Source of the DNA: Stenotrophomonas bentonitica
GTDB taxonomy: Bacteria; Pseudomonadota; Gammaproteobacteria; Xanthomonadales; Xanthomonadaceae
NCBI RefSeq assembly: GCF_013185915.1
Contig: NZ_JAAZUH010000004.1
Span: 320,859-384,858, forward strand
Direction: 5' to 3'
DNA: 64,000 nucleotides
The position numbers and the translations under genes were made by a program. Below the pieces are notes generated by a model. That model saw only the letters and a list, made by a program, of their open reading frames with translations. It did not search any database and was not told the DNA's origin. Every line of letters begins with the position of its first letter. The stretch's first letter is position 1. Below are positions 63,988 through 64,000 of the stretch, piece by piece.

Positions 63988-64000
63988 AGATCGGAAGAGC
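63988..64000. other. Illumina adapter-like sequence at the window end
   Basis: AGATCGGAAGAGC, 13 bases identical to the start of the Illumina TruSeq adapter, ending exactly at the last base. Probable sequencing artefact rather than genome sequence. Confidence 0.85.

Overview
The window reads as a chromosomal contig of a high-GC gammaproteobacterium of the Xanthomonadaceae, most likely Stenotrophomonas or a close relative. The clues are an oleABCD hydrocarbon cluster whose OleA closely resembles the Xanthomonas campestris protein as I remember it, a Xanthomonadales-type peptide-modification locus, and many short palindromic repeats headed by GTAG, the architecture described for Stenotrophomonas (SMAG-type REP elements). 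Coding is dense with short gaps, and most long ORFs opposite real genes are shadows. There are no rRNA genes, phage genes, IS elements or CRISPR arrays, and I recognised no tRNA.

Layout. 0-6 kb: the end of an M16 peptidase, a small lipoprotein, then oleA-oleB, a leftward cysteine-cluster gene, and oleC-oleD. 6-16.5 kb: DUF1328 membrane protein, ubiJ-ubiB-truC, a DUF2059 protein, arfB, an acyltransferase, a Dcp-like M3 lipoprotein peptidase, a degenerate AroQ-like protein, a short signal peptidase I, and an MFS exporter. 16.5-21.5 kb: two LysR regulators and the glyoxylate shunt (aceB, aceA), with a palindromic operator between the second LysR gene and aceB. 21.7-28.7 kb: a cNMP-GGDEF protein, then a RiPP-type peptide-modification locus: cyclase/TPR membrane protein, NHLP-like precursor peptide, SagB-like dehydrogenase and a second TPR membrane protein lacking the cyclase domain. 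28.7-34.2 kb: leucine/isovalerate catabolism (liuA, liuB, liuD) with a divergent TetR regulator. 34.3-39.4 kb: cytochrome c, secreted nuclease/phosphatase-fold protein, DMT transporter, alpha/beta hydrolase and zapE. 39.4-43.3 kb: class Ia ribonucleotide reductase nrdA-nrdB behind a strong sigma-70-like promoter and a long leader. 43.4-49.5 kb: thioesterase, sirtuin, Old Yellow Enzyme, purU, LysE exporter, SymE-like protein and pncA. 49.6-52.3 kb: metE behind a cobalamin riboswitch.

52.4-62 kb is probably one regulon: an exported protein, an ECF sigma factor and an RskA-like anti-sigma factor, followed by an eight-gene lipid-modification operon (desaturase, FAD oxidoreductase, DUF1365, two cyclopropane-synthase-family methyltransferases, DUF2878, DUF1295, lipocalin). 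The same bipartite element, GCATCC-N16-CGTATC, lies just ahead of both operons and is my best candidate for the sigma factor's own promoter. A patatin-like protein closes the window. The last 13 bases match the start of the Illumina adapter, so the right edge is probably an assembly end with adapter carry-over.

Main points for follow-up: the shared ECF promoter and lipid operon, the RiPP locus with one cyclase-bearing and one cyclase-less sensor, the degenerate AroQ paralogue, a possible B12-responsive leader on nrdA, structured DNA upstream of symE, and a candidate structured RNA after the LysE gene.
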